The notes below the pieces were generated by a model. It was not told the DNA's origin and did no database searches. It saw only the letters and a list, made by a program, of their open reading frames with translations. A stretch of 64,000 nt of DNA. It comes from a virus. Shown one piece after another: positions 6,768-14,279 of this stretch (the first letter of the stretch is position 1; every line of letters begins with the position of its first letter). A program made the translations under genes and the position numbers. The stretch covers positions 1 to 64,000 of the IMG/VR virus record IMGVR_UViG_3300021475_000010, one strand, 5' to 3'.

Positions 6768-7066
6768 GCCACATCATCCAGAACTACACCGACGAGGCGG
6801 AAATCTGGCGCGACGCATGGCGCATCGCTGACCCCGGTGCAGCCAACCCGGTCGCGGTCGCGCGTACGCTGTTCGCGGCGTCGGCGTTCCTGGACCATCA
6901 GATCGGCACGGACGGAGTGCGAAAGCATCCCGCGCTTCGGCTCATCGCGGCGCAGCTGGCCTCGCTGTACAGCGTCAATGCTGACGGCGGTGGTATGGGA
7001 GACGACGACGACTTCATCAGCATCGTCCAGCGCGAGGCGAAGGCACAGGAGGCGGAAGCACAATGA
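6764..7066 (+). CDS. Hypothetical protein
   Basis: 100 residues, mainly helical (VAVARTLFAASAFLDHQ), with an acidic Gly-rich loop (GGGMGDDDD). AGGAGGAAG lies upstream. Function unknown. Confidence 0.75.
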   Translation: MSHIIQNYTDEAEIWRDAWRIADPGAANPVAVARTLFAASAFLDHQIGTDGVRKHPALRLIAAQLASLYSVNADGGGMGDDDDFISIVQREAKAQEAEAQ

Positions 7067-7434
7067 AGACCATCACGGTCGACTGCCCGATCTGCAGCGC
7101 CAAGGTATCACGTGACCTCGATATCATCGAGCAACCGCTGACTCTCAACCAGGCCGACCTGATCGGCGTCCTCATGCGAGGAGTCAGTAACAACTCCAAG
7201 CTGAACTGGTACCAGTTCGGCAGCCGTGACGCCGACCACCCGCTGACTATGGTGATGCGAGCGTTCACTCACGACGGTGGCGGCTTCCTCAGCGAAACCG
7301 ATGACATCCGCGAGGCGTACGTCTGGTGCTCAGGCTTCATGGAGCGCTGGTTCAGCGTCAGCGACATCATCAAGGCCCTCGACAACCTCGACGGCAAGCA
7401 CGGTACGGAAAACCCCATCGCAACGATCGACTAG
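7063..7434 (+). CDS. Hypothetical protein with N-terminal CxxC
   Basis: 123 residues. CPIC near the N-terminus suggests half of a zinc site; a helical body follows. ATGA overlap with the previous gene. Not recognised. Confidence 0.75.
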   Translation: MKTITVDCPICSAKVSRDLDIIEQPLTLNQADLIGVLMRGVSNNSKLNWYQFGSRDADHPLTMVMRAFTHDGGGFLSETDDIREAYVWCSGFMERWFSVSDIIKALDNLDGKHGTENPIATID

Positions 7435-7443
7435 GAGAAAACC

Positions 7444-7722
7444 ATGAACAAGCAGCAGATGACCGATCTGGTCAGCCTCATCGTGGAACGCGTGTATGGC
7501 GACACGGGCAACGTGAGCCTGGGCAGTTCGCCCGGATGCGGACCCGTGAAGCTCCAGATCGGCTTCGTGAACAACATTGTCATGCACGACGGCGTCATCA
7601 TCACCGACGCACCGCCCGTCGTCGCCGAACTGGTGATGGACTGGGTCGGCAAGAATGGTTCCGGGGACGATGGCCCTCCGGTGGCTGCCTCGCCTGGATA
7701 TGGCGGTCTGTTCATCCGCTAG
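7444..7722 (+). CDS. Hypothetical protein, last gene of the left operon
   Basis: 92 residues with TAGGAGAAAACC before the ATG. A helical start (NKQQMTDLVSLIVERVYG) is followed by a Gly-rich beta part. A strong hairpin terminator follows at once. Confidence 0.75.
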   Translation: MNKQQMTDLVSLIVERVYGDTGNVSLGSSPGCGPVKLQIGFVNNIVMHDGVIITDAPPVVAELVMDWVGKNGSGDDGPPVAASPGYGGLFIR

Positions 7723-7733
7723 CTCAGCACGCA

Positions 7734-7771
7734 AGAACGCCCCGGCCTATGCGGGTAGGTCGGGGCGTTCT
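7734..7771 (+). terminator. Terminator of the left + operon
   Basis: A perfect 11-bp stem AGAACGCCCCG/CGGGGCGTTCT with a 16-base loop, 11 bases past the last stop. It has no clear T run. The symmetric stem could also act on minus-strand transcripts. Confidence 0.75.
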
Positions 7772-8087
7772 GCGTTGCGGCACCAGTGGCCGGGAATCGA
7801 ACCGCGGTTACCATGCTGCTTCTCACTGGTACCTGGGGCCCCGCAGCAACGTGGAGAGGCCGGGGTCCGACCCCTGCCGGAAGCACGGCTCAGCGCGAGC
7901 CTCCCCTGGTGCAGCCGGTACGTTGCTCAGCTGCAGCTTCAACCTCTTGAGTTGTCAGACCCATTGCGCCGAGAAAGTCCAGGTGTCGAACAACAGACTC
8001 ACCTCCATCCGGGCTCGGCCCCGACGCTACGATTCTATGCACCTGCCGACCACCCCGACCGGGCTTGTACCGTCCGAAGGGGCGGAC
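7772..8087. other. Gene-free stretch with structured segments
   Basis: No convincing gene on either strand. On the minus strand 7780-7834 forms a 10-bp stem GGTACCAGTG/CACTGGTGCC enclosing a tRNA T-loop-like GGTTCGATTCC, too short to be a tRNA. The third copy of the GGTCGGGGTGG element lies at 8035-8060 (-). It may encode a small RNA, but that is unproven. Confidence 0.4.
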
Positions 8088-8143
8088 GTACTAACTAAAC
8101 GAAGTTAATCCTGCAATGATGATTTAGTTCGTTAAGTTAGTAG
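8088..8143. repeat. Inverted pair of the GTACTAACTTAACGAAC dispersed motif
   Basis: The left arm starts GTACTAACTAAACGAA. The right arm is the inverse complement, starting CTACTAACTTAACGAA; 18 of 21 arm positions pair around a 10-base loop. It lies between the ends of converging operons. Other copies lie at 22934 (+), 24276-24303 (-) and 44417 (+). It is AT-rich with no T run, so a protein-binding site is as likely as a terminator. Confidence 0.7.
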
Positions 8144-8155
8144 GGCCAGCCCTAA

Positions 8156-8392
8156 CTATGTATCCTTACGCCCGAGCAGGTCGCCGTTGACGCGGTCACG
8201 GATCGCGCCGTGTGCATGAGGGATGCCAAACGCCTTGCCGTTCTCCTTGGCCAGACCTTTTCGCTCACGATCTCCAAGGCCCTCATCCTCGGGCAGTGCA
8301 GCGTTCTTGCCAGCGCGGAGGCCATGCTTGTTGATAAGCCGATGCCGAACCTTATTGGCATTCGGGTCATCACCGCGACTTGATCTGGACAT
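8156..8392 (-). CDS. Hypothetical basic protein
   Basis: 78 residues, Lys/Arg/Asn-rich, starting MSRSSRGDDP. Last gene of the minus-strand group; its ATG overlaps the stop of the upstream gene. A competing reading in another frame (8152-8373) has poor composition. Possibly nucleic-acid-binding; not recognised. Confidence 0.65.
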   Translation of the reverse strand: MSRSSRGDDPNANKVRHRLINKHGLRAGKNAALPEDEGLGDRERKGLAKENGKAFGIPHAHGAIRDRVNGDLLGRKDT

Positions 8393-8631
8393 CAGTACTC
8401 CCTGCGGTTGTTCCTTGCTCGCCTACCGCCGGTAGCGGGCTGGCCCGCGTCACGCTTGGCGTTGTTGGTGTCCTGGCGTGCCTTCTTGGCTGCACTGGTG
8501 CGACCGCCACCGACCCTGGCCTTGATCGCACCTTGCGGGTTGTCGGCTTCCCACTGCTGGTGGTTGGCCGTGCGCCGGTCCATTTCGCCTGACGCTACGA
8601 GCGCGTGAAGCGCTCTGCTCAGCTTAGGCAC
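8392..8631 (-). CDS. Hypothetical basic protein
   Basis: 79 residues. GTG start with AAGGAG nine bases upstream. The N-terminus looks like a short helix-turn segment (KLSRALHALVASGEM); the rest is Arg/Lys/Gln-rich and probably disordered. DNA-binding is possible. Confidence 0.65.
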   Translation of the reverse strand: MPKLSRALHALVASGEMDRRTANHQQWEADNPQGAIKARVGGGRTSAAKKARQDTNNAKRDAGQPATGGRRARNNRREY

Positions 8632-8866
8632 TTGTCGTCACTCCTTGCCGAGGCTGCATGCCCTCGCTGCTAATGGTGCGAATGGTTGATATCTCACCTG
8701 AGTTCACACTGTCGAACTCGATGCCGAGCATGTTGCCGTGGCCATCCCAGACCAGGGTAACGCCGAACTTGCGGAACTGATGAGTGTGCTGCGGCTCAAC
8801 GCCTGGAGGTGTCGGCTCACGCTTTACGTAGACACGTCCGGTGTCCTTGTCGAGTATGACTTCCAC
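8624..8866 (-). CDS. Hypothetical protein
   Basis: 80 residues, beta-rich (MEVILDKDTGRVYVKRE, FGVTLVWDG), with a compact barrel-like pattern. It overlaps its neighbours by a few bases. Function unknown. Confidence 0.7.
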   Translation of the reverse strand: MEVILDKDTGRVYVKREPTPPGVEPQHTHQFRKFGVTLVWDGHGNMLGIEFDSVNSGEISTIRTISSEGMQPRQGVTTSA

Positions 8867-9141
8867 TAGCTGCCCCTTCTAGCGCGCATTGCACGTCCTG
8901 TTATGGCGATCCTGCCGCTGCCTATCTTGCCGTTGTTTTCGCGTTCAAGCGCATCTATCTCGCGCTGGCCAAGCCCAGCATTCTCTGGCCTAGCAGATGC
9001 ACGAGGTGACGCGCCACCTCGATGACGCGTCACCTTGCCGGCCTTGAGCTGCTTGTCAGCGTCCCTGTCGCGTTTGGCCTGTGCAGACTTACGGGCTTTC
9101 TCAGTCCGCGCTTGCTCTGCACGCCTTGCTGCACCAGACAT
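8866..9141 (-). CDS. Hypothetical basic protein
   Basis: 91 residues, rich in Arg, Lys and Ala. The first half is helical (ARRAEQARTEKARKSAQAKR). Likely to bind nucleic acid or a structural partner, but not recognised. Confidence 0.65.
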   Translation of the reverse strand: MSGAARRAEQARTEKARKSAQAKRDRDADKQLKAGKVTRHRGGASPRASARPENAGLGQREIDALERENNGKIGSGRIAITGRAMRARRGS

Positions 9142-9150
9142 GACTCGACC

Positions 9151-9309
9151 TCATGCAGCGGCGACCTGCGGCCTCGTGGCTTCCTGCAGCTTGGCCATGA
9201 TCACGGCCGCACCGTTGTCGGTGTTCTCCTCAACGAGCGCCCTGGCGGCCCGCTCGTCTCCACCGTTGGTAACCATCTCAGCCTCTACGGCTGCGTCCAT
9301 CCCTGGCAT
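9151..9309 (-). CDS. Hypothetical small acidic protein
   Basis: 52 residues, starting MPGMDAAVEA, helical and acidic. The ATG has AGGAGG seven bases upstream, a strong site that supports a real gene. Upstream, a minus-strand TAGACT at about 9350 may be a promoter. Confidence 0.65.
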   Translation of the reverse strand: MPGMDAAVEAEMVTNGGDERAARALVEENTDNGAAVIMAKLQEATRPQVAAA

Positions 9310-9392
9310 GTTCCTGCCTCCTGTAGTTCCGGCACCGTACCGGGTATCGCCCGAGTCTATACGAAAAGTCGTTCGAGCGCTACTGCAAGAAT

Positions 9393-10265
9393 CTAGGCAG
9401 CTGCACGCCTGGTCGACTCCGGGTGTGCACGCCTGTAGGCTCGGAGTCCATCGATGGGGATGCGACCGTTATGGCCAAGCTTGCCGCCTTGCTCGACCCA
9501 CCATGCAGCTATCTCCATGTTCTTGGTCGTCGGGCGTGAACGCCTACCTGCAGGCCGTGAGGACTTGGGCCGGGTACGCGTGCGAGAAACCGAATGCAGG
9601 CGCGGTCCGGGTGGGCCCTGCGGCTCTGGGCGAGGCTGAGCCGGCGGCTTGGGCTTCTCAGGCTTGGGCGGCTTGGGCGCTGGCTCGGGCATGAGCACGG
9701 GCTGAGCGTCTTCCTCCAGCTTGAAGCGTGCAAGGTTGCCCTCGGTGATGAAGTCCCTTCGTGCACGAAGACCATCGCGGTACTCCCTGAACGTGCCGCC
9801 GAGTAGGAGCCAGGTTGCAGGACCGTACCCGGACTTGGCCGAAGGGTGAACGTAGCCGTGCCTGATGAGCTGCTTCCGGTGAACCCAGCCTAGGTGCAGC
9901 TCGTACGCGAGGACGGCTGCGACGGGCGCGGTCGCCCAAACGATCCAGGCGTGTTCGTGCACCCAGAGCGCGGTGTCGCTGTGGAAGCTCTGCACGAATG
10001 CGCCGAGGGCTGCGAACGCGATAACGGTGGCTCGTGCAAGCCATCCGCTGAAACCCTTGCGCCGGTGCTTCAGGCCGATTCGTGCAGCGAAGAGCGCCAC
10101 GCCGTCGAACGCTGCAGACATACCGGCTGCGAAGATCGGCGGCACGCCCACCGCCCGAGCGATCGTGTAGAAACCGAGCCAGCTGATTGCGAGGATGGGA
10201 ACGAGGATGCACGCCCACAGGAACTCTCCGGTTAGTGCATCCAGCACTTTCTTAGCTCTGTCCAC
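9393..10265 (-). CDS. Membrane protein (DUF2637-like) with C-terminal Lsr2-like DNA-binding domain
   Basis: 290 residues. GTG at 10265 is chosen for GGAAGG seven bases upstream. The first 130 residues hold about four membrane segments in a pattern like DUF2637 proteins of actinobacteria and their plasmids (ISWLGFYTIARAVGVPP, then AAFDGVALF). Then come a cytosolic helical stretch, a Pro/Lys-rich linker with repeated PKPP, an Arg-rich stretch, and a final 40 residues (IAAWWVEQGG, then NGRIPIDGLRAYRRAHPE) like the Lsr2 C-terminal domain, whose RGRIP-type loop enters the minor groove. This suggests a protein that tethers DNA to the membrane or competes with host Lsr2; that is inference. The two domain assignments rest on pattern likeness only. 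Confidence 0.75.
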   Translation of the reverse strand: MDRAKKVLDALTGEFLWACILVPILAISWLGFYTIARAVGVPPIFAAGMSAAFDGVALFAARIGLKHRRKGFSGWLARATVIAFAALGAFVQSFHSDTALWVHEHAWIVWATAPVAAVLAYELHLGWVHRKQLIRHGYVHPSAKSGYGPATWLLLGGTFREYRDGLRARRDFITEGNLARFKLEEDAQPVLMPEPAPKPPKPEKPKPPAQPRPEPQGPPGPRLHSVSRTRTRPKSSRPAGRRSRPTTKNMEIAAWWVEQGGKLGHNGRIPIDGLRAYRRAHPESTRRAAA

Positions 10266-10372
10266 TTTTCTGCCTTCCGTCTGGACGAGCTTTAAGCGTA
10301 ACGCTCTCACGGCCGGAAGTCCTAACGTCTGGGAGAAAAGCCTGATCGGACCGGCGAGTCGCGATCCCAGCG

Positions 10373-10558
10373 TTACTGCACGCGAGGATCATCGAGGGTA
10401 GTCGACCGTAGTCGAGCCAGGGTAGCGGCGAGACATCGTGCAGCGTCGACCGGGTACTTGTGCCAGCAGACAGACGATGGGCCATAATCGTAGCAGAACA
10501 GGATCGGCTTGCCGCATAGCCTGCAGTTCCAGCCGAGGTCTAGTCCTTCGATGCACAT
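10373..10558 (-). CDS. Hypothetical Cys-rich protein
   Basis: 61 residues, starting MCIEGLDLGW. CRLCG and later Cys (FCYD, VCWHK) suggest a zinc site. GGAGG lies seven bases before the ATG. It overlaps the upstream gene by 19 bases. The following gap (10266-10372) shows only two or three TAGTCGA decamers at 10388-10412, like those at the left end. Confidence 0.65.
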   Translation of the reverse strand: MCIEGLDLGWNCRLCGKPILFCYDYGPSSVCWHKYPVDAARCLAATLARLRSTTLDDPRVQ

Positions 10559-10749
10559 TGCTCTGCCTCCGGCGGAATGCGTAGTTGATAGCAGTCGGCG
10601 TAGTAGAACTTGTCTGTTCCGACGGTCGGCTGATGTATCTCGATGATCGGCGGCGTTATCATGCCGAATGGGACATCGAGTACTGCCCACTTCGAGCTGT
10701 CCTGGGTGACGTAGACTACCCTGTTGCGCTCTGGGTCTGGCTGTGACAT
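10540..10749 (-). CDS. Hypothetical protein
   Basis: 69 residues, beta-rich (NRVVYVTQDSSKWAVLDV). AGGAAGGG lies before the ATG. It overlaps the HNH gene upstream by 34 bases. Not recognised. Confidence 0.65.
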   Translation of the reverse strand: MSQPDPERNRVVYVTQDSSKWAVLDVPFGMITPPIIEIHQPTVGTDKFYYADCYQLRIPPEAEQCASKD

Positions 10750-11069
10750 AACATACCCTTCCTGTATCCTGGATGTGGTTCCTGTGGACGCTTGCGGGTT
10801 CGCATCGTAGCTGCCTTGCCTGCCGCTCCCTGACGGCCTGATCGAGTGGCGTGGTGATTAACACATAGTCCGCGCAAGGCTTCTACACGATGGTCCCAAG
10901 GCTCGCCTATGTGATCCGCGTCGGTCGAGCGGTTAGGACAGCGCCCAGGTTCTGCCTGATCTTCTTTGAGGCTGCCCCACATGCACTGCGGATCACGTGT
11001 TAGCACAAACGCGCGTATCTGTCCCCAGTTTGGCGGCAGCGGGACTCTGCGCCAGCTACCGGTCGACAT
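10716..11069 (-). CDS. HNH endonuclease
   Basis: 117 residues. The core reads TRDPQCMW, CPNRSTDADHIGE, then LRGLCVNHHATRS: a treble-clef HNH motif with DH, an intervening turn and HH. The basic C-terminal tail is probably disordered. Small HNH proteins of this type are frequent in actinophages and nick or cut DNA. It sits beside a DUF559 nuclease and near the candidate origin. Confidence 0.88.
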   Translation of the reverse strand: MSTGSWRRVPLPPNWGQIRAFVLTRDPQCMWGSLKEDQAEPGRCPNRSTDADHIGEPWDHRVEALRGLCVNHHATRSGRQGAAGKAATMRTRKRPQEPHPGYRKGMLCHSQTQSATG

Positions 11070-11211
11070 TCCGGTCCGTAATCGTGATCAAACGCTTGCC
11101 GCTGAATACCTGCCGGCTACGGACTATGATCGGCGCGCAGTAGTGCGGCAAGAACTCACCGCACACTTCGCAGATGTTCATTGGTATCGCCAGCTCTTCG
11201 ATTTCAATCAT
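11056..11211 (-). CDS. Hypothetical small CxxC protein
   Basis: 51 residues, starting MIEIEELAIP, with CEVCG and a later HYC as a likely zinc site. ATG at 11211 is chosen for GGAGG five bases upstream and its ATGA overlap with the DUF559 gene. A longer reading upstream would cross that gene. Confidence 0.65.
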   Translation of the reverse strand: MIEIEELAIPMNICEVCGEFLPHYCAPIIVRSRQVFSGKRLITITDRNVDR

Positions 11212-11600
11212 CTCCGCCTCCTTTGCCTCTGCACTAGCGTAGCTGCCTCGCGTACGCATCCGTCGACATCTTGGAATACCTCCAAGCCGCCGAACCTGAT
11301 GATATACCAGCCATTGGCCTCTAGCCAACGCTGCCGCCTACGATCGGCCGCAATAGCCTGCGTACTGCTATGCGTTCGATGGCCGTCTAGCTCTATGCCT
11401 ATCATTTGCCTGGGCAGAGCAAAGTCGAGACGATACTGACCGACCTTGTATTGATGTACCAGTCCATTGAGAGGTCGTAGCCGTAGCTTCTGGTGTGCAC
11501 GCCAGAATGCGTCCTCAATGGGCGAGACGAGCAGTACCGACCTCCGCGCGGGCGTAGGTACTGATTTGAATATGAATGGGAATCTGCGATGTTCGGCCAT
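11208..11600 (-). CDS. DUF559-type (Vsr-like) endonuclease
   Basis: 130 residues. SPIEDAFW (a conserved first Glu), QYRLDFALP with the catalytic Asp, then IGIELDGHRTH, QAIAADRRRQRWLEANGW and IIRFGG follow the DUF559 pattern of the PD-(D/E)XK fold related to Vsr mismatch endonucleases. Likely a DNA nuclease. The ATG follows AGGATATACTC; that TATACT could also be a promoter -10, which would give an almost leaderless message. It lies directly beside the GTACGAGC repeat cluster. Confidence 0.85.
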   Translation of the reverse strand: MAEHRRFPFIFKSVPTPARRSVLLVSPIEDAFWRAHQKLRLRPLNGLVHQYKVGQYRLDFALPRQMIGIELDGHRTHSSTQAIAADRRRQRWLEANGWYIIRFGGLEVFQDVDGCVREAATLVQRQRRRR

Positions 11601-11706
11601 GAGTATATCCTACCCCGCGTCACGGGATTCTTTCTGCAACTGAATTGTCAAAACTTGCCTCCGATAATTTTGCGCCAATCCTACTATTCCGAACCGCGTA
11701 AACCCC

Positions 11707-11879
11707 GTACGAGCTTCCCCCTCCGACTTGCCAAGTGAGCTGCCGTAACCCATACAGCTCGTACCGGAAAGGGCGCTCGTACCGACCTCCCTTCGGGAGG
11801 TACGAGCTTCCGGCGTACGAGCATGGGTGTACGGGTCGTACGAGCATGGGTCCTCGGACCGTACGAGCTTCGTACGAGC
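11707..11879. repeat. Cluster of eight GTACGAGC repeats, candidate replication origin
   Basis: GTACGAGC occurs at 11707, 11800, 11815, 11838, 11861 and 11872 on the + strand, and inverted at 11757 and 11775. A CCTCCC-TTC-GGGAGG hairpin sits at about 11787-11800 between oppositely oriented copies. An AT-richer stretch (11620-11700) lies to one side, and the replication ATPase and primase-polymerase genes lie to the other. The layout resembles iterons plus an unwinding element. Spacing is irregular, so it is not CRISPR. Confidence 0.6.
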
Positions 11880-11895
11880 TTGGCAACATAGATTA

Positions 11896-13068
11896 TTAGG
11901 CATCTGGATTATAGTCCTTAGCATAGCGTAGCGGAGCTATGTTACTACTACCAGACTGGCCTGCCTTTACTAGACAGTTGTTCACTACGAGTATCTGAAT
12001 CGCGGCGCGGACGTGACGCGCTCCTGCGCCCTTGTATGCCTTCTCAATGTCGGCCTTGGCAGCGCCTGTCTTTCCGACTCGACGGTAGATGTCGAGCACC
12101 TTGTCGATAACGGCACGCGGAACGTCCTCGTATTCAGTGCCTTCGCGACGCGCATTGGCTCTATCCTTCACCACGCTTCCACGCTCTGGGTGCTTAACGT
12201 CGACGCGAAGACTGAATCCATTCTCCTTGTCTCCAGTCGACTTGACGACGAGAGTACCTGCATACATCACGGTAGGGTCGCGCTCGATGCGAGCGCACTC
12301 TGACTTGACGAAGCCAGGCCTGTCCTTAGTCAGGATGATCCTCGACCGACCCACAGCGCCACGGATGATAGGATCAATAGCCTCTAGCATATACGCCGCA
12401 CCAGTGACCCAGTTGAGCTTAGCGATTCCGCCCGCCGCGTAACGAGAACCATTGTTCCTAGCATCAGCATTCACCTTGGTGACATGGTCGGTTGTGATCA
12501 CACATCGGCCTCGCTTCAGCAGAGGCGCGACGAGCGCACGACGGAACATCACAGGTGAGTTCGGGTCGAATAGCTCCCAGCCGAACAGTCCGTATGCGGA
12601 CTGGAGCCCATTGAATATGACAAGGTCGCACCGATGCTCGACCGCATCCCACACCGAGTCCTGCGCTGCGTCGACATCCTCTGGAGTCGAGAACCTGAAC
12701 AGCCATTGGTCACAGACGGCATCCCTGTCGGCACCCATCTCCCTGAGACGGCTGGCGATGTCTATCTCGTCGCCTTCCTCAAAGTCGATCCAGCACACAG
12801 AGTGCCCGAAGTCTAGCGCTTGCGACACTGTCTCTGCGAGCAGCATGTCCTTGCCCGCCTCGGTCGCGCCATAGATAGCATTCTCCTTGCCGGCATAGAA
12901 CATGAACTGCTTGTCTTCGCGCATACCGAATACAGGCTCTTCACGCTTCTTCTTGCCGTCGAATGCAGCCTGCATAGAATGCAGCTTGGCTGGCTTACGC
13001 CGACGCCGCTTGGCACGCTCGATGATGGAGTCCTCGGCCTGGACGGCGTGCATCTTAGGGGGCGGCAT
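11896..13068 (-). CDS. RepA/RecA-like replicative ATPase
   Basis: 390 residues. The RecA-type core (AAA_25/RepA-like) spans about 55-270: Walker A region IYGATEAGKDMLL (66-78), CWIDFEEGDE (92-101), DLVIFNGLQSAYG (148-160) as the Walker B strand, and ITTDHVTK. The Arg/Lys-rich first 35 residues may bind DNA. The last 80 look like a winged helix. Two oddities: the Walker A Thr/Ser after Lys is Asp, and the Walker B Asp is Asn. It directly follows the primase-polymerase gene with touching ends and is probably the helicase or loader in the same initiation complex. Confidence 0.82.
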   Translation of the reverse strand: MPPPKMHAVQAEDSIIERAKRRRRKPAKLHSMQAAFDGKKKREEPVFGMREDKQFMFYAGKENAIYGATEAGKDMLLAETVSQALDFGHSVCWIDFEEGDEIDIASRLREMGADRDAVCDQWLFRFSTPEDVDAAQDSVWDAVEHRCDLVIFNGLQSAYGLFGWELFDPNSPVMFRRALVAPLLKRGRCVITTDHVTKVNADARNNGSRYAAGGIAKLNWVTGAAYMLEAIDPIIRGAVGRSRIILTKDRPGFVKSECARIERDPTVMYAGTLVVKSTGDKENGFSLRVDVKHPERGSVVKDRANARREGTEYEDVPRAVIDKVLDIYRRVGKTGAAKADIEKAYKGAGARHVRAAIQILVVNNCLVKAGQSGSSNIAPLRYAKDYNPDA

Positions 13069-14078
13069 CAGAAGCCCTCCAACTCATCGCAGACCTCATC
13101 CTCTGCGGCTACCTCACCCCCATACCTCGCCACCGCTCCTGTCACCAGCGAGCGCCACTCCTGCACCGCCTTGCCTTCCCCGCGTCGGCGCTGACCCGCG
13201 CCACGCTGACCGAGCTTATAGATGAACAGCTCTCGCATCGGAGCGAGTGCAGCGTTGATGCCGACATGCCCTTCGGCCGCAGCCTTTACCAGCTGAGCGA
13301 TGCCTAGCTTGGCCGCCTCATGCATCGAGCCGCCATTGCTCATGCCGTCCAGGACCCGCACGCCGATCGACTCAACATACCTGCACGGCTCGCCGACCCC
13401 ATAGTCGATCAGCCACTGGCGCGCGGAGCCATCGAAGCTGCTCTCATTCCATCGCTCGTTGTCTCCGCCGGCCAGCCCGGTGAGGTAGTCGCACCACTCA
13501 GTAGGCAGTACCGACATATGCTGCGGAGTAGGCAGCTTGTCGAATGCGCGCATTTCCTTGAACGTATCGACTTGCCTGTACCAGCGGTACTGCCCGCCAT
13601 TGCGATGTACCGACGGCGAGCAGATCACATACCGCTCATACCAGGTGATCATGTCGATGTCGACCGCAGCCTGAGACGGCCACGCACACGACACATAATC
13701 ACCCGGCACGATGAACAGCCGGATACCGCTCACGCCGTCCGTCCGCGAGGTCGATACGAACGTCCCAGGTAGCGGGCCCAGCTTATCCTGCAGATCGCCT
13801 AGCGAATCGCCGCCATACTTGTCGTCGTACTCGTCTACATCCAGGCCCACGATCCACCGCGGCAGCCTGAGAGCTATGTTGGATCGGGCATACCTGTTAG
13901 CCCACATCCTGTTCGTCGTGTCGTCAGGCCAGACACCTTCGCGCCCGTGATACCCGCGTACCATAGGCTGCTTGTCCCTGACTCCGCCCTTCCAGATGGG
14001 CAGCGCTTCAGGCCATCCTGCCTTCACGTACCTAAGCGCGGCTTGTCCGTACGGACCTGTCCTTTCTTCGAGGCTCAT
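13068..14078 (-). CDS. Bifunctional primase-polymerase (Prim-Pol, AEP-like)
   Basis: 336 residues. The N-terminal half matches the primase-polymerase domain: SNIALRLPRWIVGLDVDEYD gives the DxD metal pair (D80, D82), VSGIRLF the second motif, and VDIDMITWYERYVICSPSVH with GGQYRW the third. The His usually present in the second motif appears as Arg120. AAGGAG lies before the ATG. Expected to prime, and perhaps extend, DNA together with the adjacent ATPase. The C-terminal helical part (about 220-330) is of unknown use. Confidence 0.85.
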   Translation of the reverse strand: MSLEERTGPYGQAALRYVKAGWPEALPIWKGGVRDKQPMVRGYHGREGVWPDDTTNRMWANRYARSNIALRLPRWIVGLDVDEYDDKYGGDSLGDLQDKLGPLPGTFVSTSRTDGVSGIRLFIVPGDYVSCAWPSQAAVDIDMITWYERYVICSPSVHRNGGQYRWYRQVDTFKEMRAFDKLPTPQHMSVLPTEWCDYLTGLAGGDNERWNESSFDGSARQWLIDYGVGEPCRYVESIGVRVLDGMSNGGSMHEAAKLGIAQLVKAAAEGHVGINAALAPMRELFIYKLGQRGAGQRRRGEGKAVQEWRSLVTGAVARYGGEVAAEDEVCDELEGF

Positions 14079-14159
14079 TCAGTTATCTCCTTGTTTGCAG
14101 AGCTGCCCTCACAGCCCTGACCCCGGCCCCGGAAAACTCCGGGTAGCGCGCTACTCGAA

Positions 14160-14172
14160 AGTAGGGTAGAAT
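14160..14172 (+). promoter_or_regulatory. Possible promoter toward the + block
   Basis: AGTAGGGTAGAAT resembles the AGTACGGTAGACT promoter core, with -10 TAGAAT at 14167-14172. No clear -35. Confidence 0.45.
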
Positions 14173-14244
14173 CACGGTAGTGGCACCCCTCCTTAGTAGG
14201 TTGCCCAGTCTGCCGGACCCTGCCTTCCGCGCGACTGCACCGTA

Positions 14245-14279
14245 GGGCCCACCAGGTGTCGCGTTCCCCTGGTGGGCCC
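14245..14279. terminator. Perfect 12-bp hairpin
   Basis: GGGCCCACCAGG/CCTGGTGGGCCC with an 11-base loop, no T run. It lies in the leader between the 14167 site and the RuvC gene, so it could terminate, attenuate or insulate either operon. Confidence 0.55.

Noticed and set aside
7780-7834. tRNA-like sequence on the minus strand (GGTTCGATTCC)
   Set aside because: The T-loop is present, but the T-stem does not pair, and only 41 bases lie between a 7-bp acceptor-like stem, too short for D and anticodon arms.
7326-8108. Long + strand open frames across the 7723-8108 gap
   Set aside because: They overlap real genes in another frame, are Arg/Pro/His-rich, and run through a perfect terminator hairpin.
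11707-11879. CRISPR-like repeats
   Set aside because: The repeat is only 8 bases, spacing is irregular and orientation mixed; no cas genes. The Cas4-like protein at 28423 belongs to a recombination group.
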